This document shows, one piece after another, positions 5,174 to 5,280 of a DNA stretch of 5,280 bases. The notes beneath the pieces were generated by a model. That model did not search any database and was not told the DNA's origin. It was given only the letters and a program-made list of their open reading frames with translations. A program made the translations under genes and the position numbers. Numbering within the stretch: position 1 is the first letter of the stretch; every line of letters begins with the position of its first letter. This DNA comes from Planctomycetales bacterium (GTDB taxonomy: Bacteria > Planctomycetota > Phycisphaerae > SM23-33): positions 1 to 5,280 of the forward strand of contig DAOWOP010000187.1 in the NCBI GenBank assembly GCA_030642005.1, in the 5' to 3' direction.

Positions 5174-5280
5174 ACCAGGTGTATTCGACCGTGTAAGTTA
5201 CCACCGTTTCTCCGTCGGCCTTGACCGGCACGTCAACGGCGATGTTGCGCGAGTGGAGTTTGGTGAACTCGTGCGTCCTG
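5172..5280 (-). CDS. C-terminal end of an unidentified protein, possibly DUF4139-type (5' partial)
   Basis: An open - strand frame enters from the right edge and ends at TGA (5174-5172), giving 35 C-terminal residues. The sequence ends ...VPVKADGETVVTYTVEYTW. A hydrophobic strand, then a polar turn of the type PVKADGE, then a terminal strand ending TYTVxYTW resembles the C-terminus of DUF4139 domain proteins, whose function is poorly known. Codon use is GC-rich like its neighbours, and a good terminator follows on the same strand, which supports a real gene end. It converges on trpF with 210 repeat-filled bases between the stops. Only 35 residues are visible, so the family name is tentative. 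Confidence 0.55.
   Translation of the reverse strand, partial: RTHEFTKLHSRNIAVDVPVKADGETVVTYTVEYTW

Overview
The window looks like an ordinary chromosomal stretch from a moderately GC-rich bacterium. RNase Y is the only taxonomically useful gene: its membrane anchor, coiled coil, KH and HD layout is absent from E. coli-type proteobacteria and common in Firmicutes, Planctomycetota and several other phyla. Together with the GC-rich codon use and the many short palindromic repeats between genes, this makes a Planctomycetota-like (possibly Phycisphaerae-like) source a reasonable guess. No marker in the window proves it.

Layout from left to right: (1) the 3' end of a + strand gene for a probable right-handed beta-helix protein (to 328); (2) a complete RNase Y gene (rny, 368-1954, - strand) converging on it; (3) about 950 bases without a convincing protein gene (1955-2911), holding a hairpin-rich rny leader, a candidate - strand promoter, a 25-bp inverted repeat, a multibranched palindrome that may be a structured RNA, a good + strand promoter and a short modular repeat; (4) a complete five-helix MscS-type mechanosensitive channel gene (2912-4090, +); (5) a 189-bp AT-rich element bounded by 27-bp terminal inverted repeats (4105-4293); (6) a complete trpF gene (4311-4961, +); (7) a 109-bp imperfect inverted-repeat element, a hairpin terminator that fits the - strand, and a small AATT-containing repeat cluster (4968-5173); (8) the last 35 codons of a - strand gene entering from the right, resembling a DUF4139-type C-terminus.

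The genes do not form one pathway. RNase Y starts mRNA decay at the membrane, the MscS protein is an osmotic or tension safety valve, and TrpF catalyses one step of tryptophan synthesis away from any other trp gene in view. rny and the channel gene diverge from the large intergenic region. The channel gene and trpF point the same way but are separated by the repeat element, so co-transcription is uncertain.

No defence system, CRISPR array, transposase, tRNA or rRNA was seen. The most interesting material is non-coding: the multibranched palindrome at 2619-2696, the roughly 500-base structured rny leader, and several distinct repeat families in the gaps after 1954.
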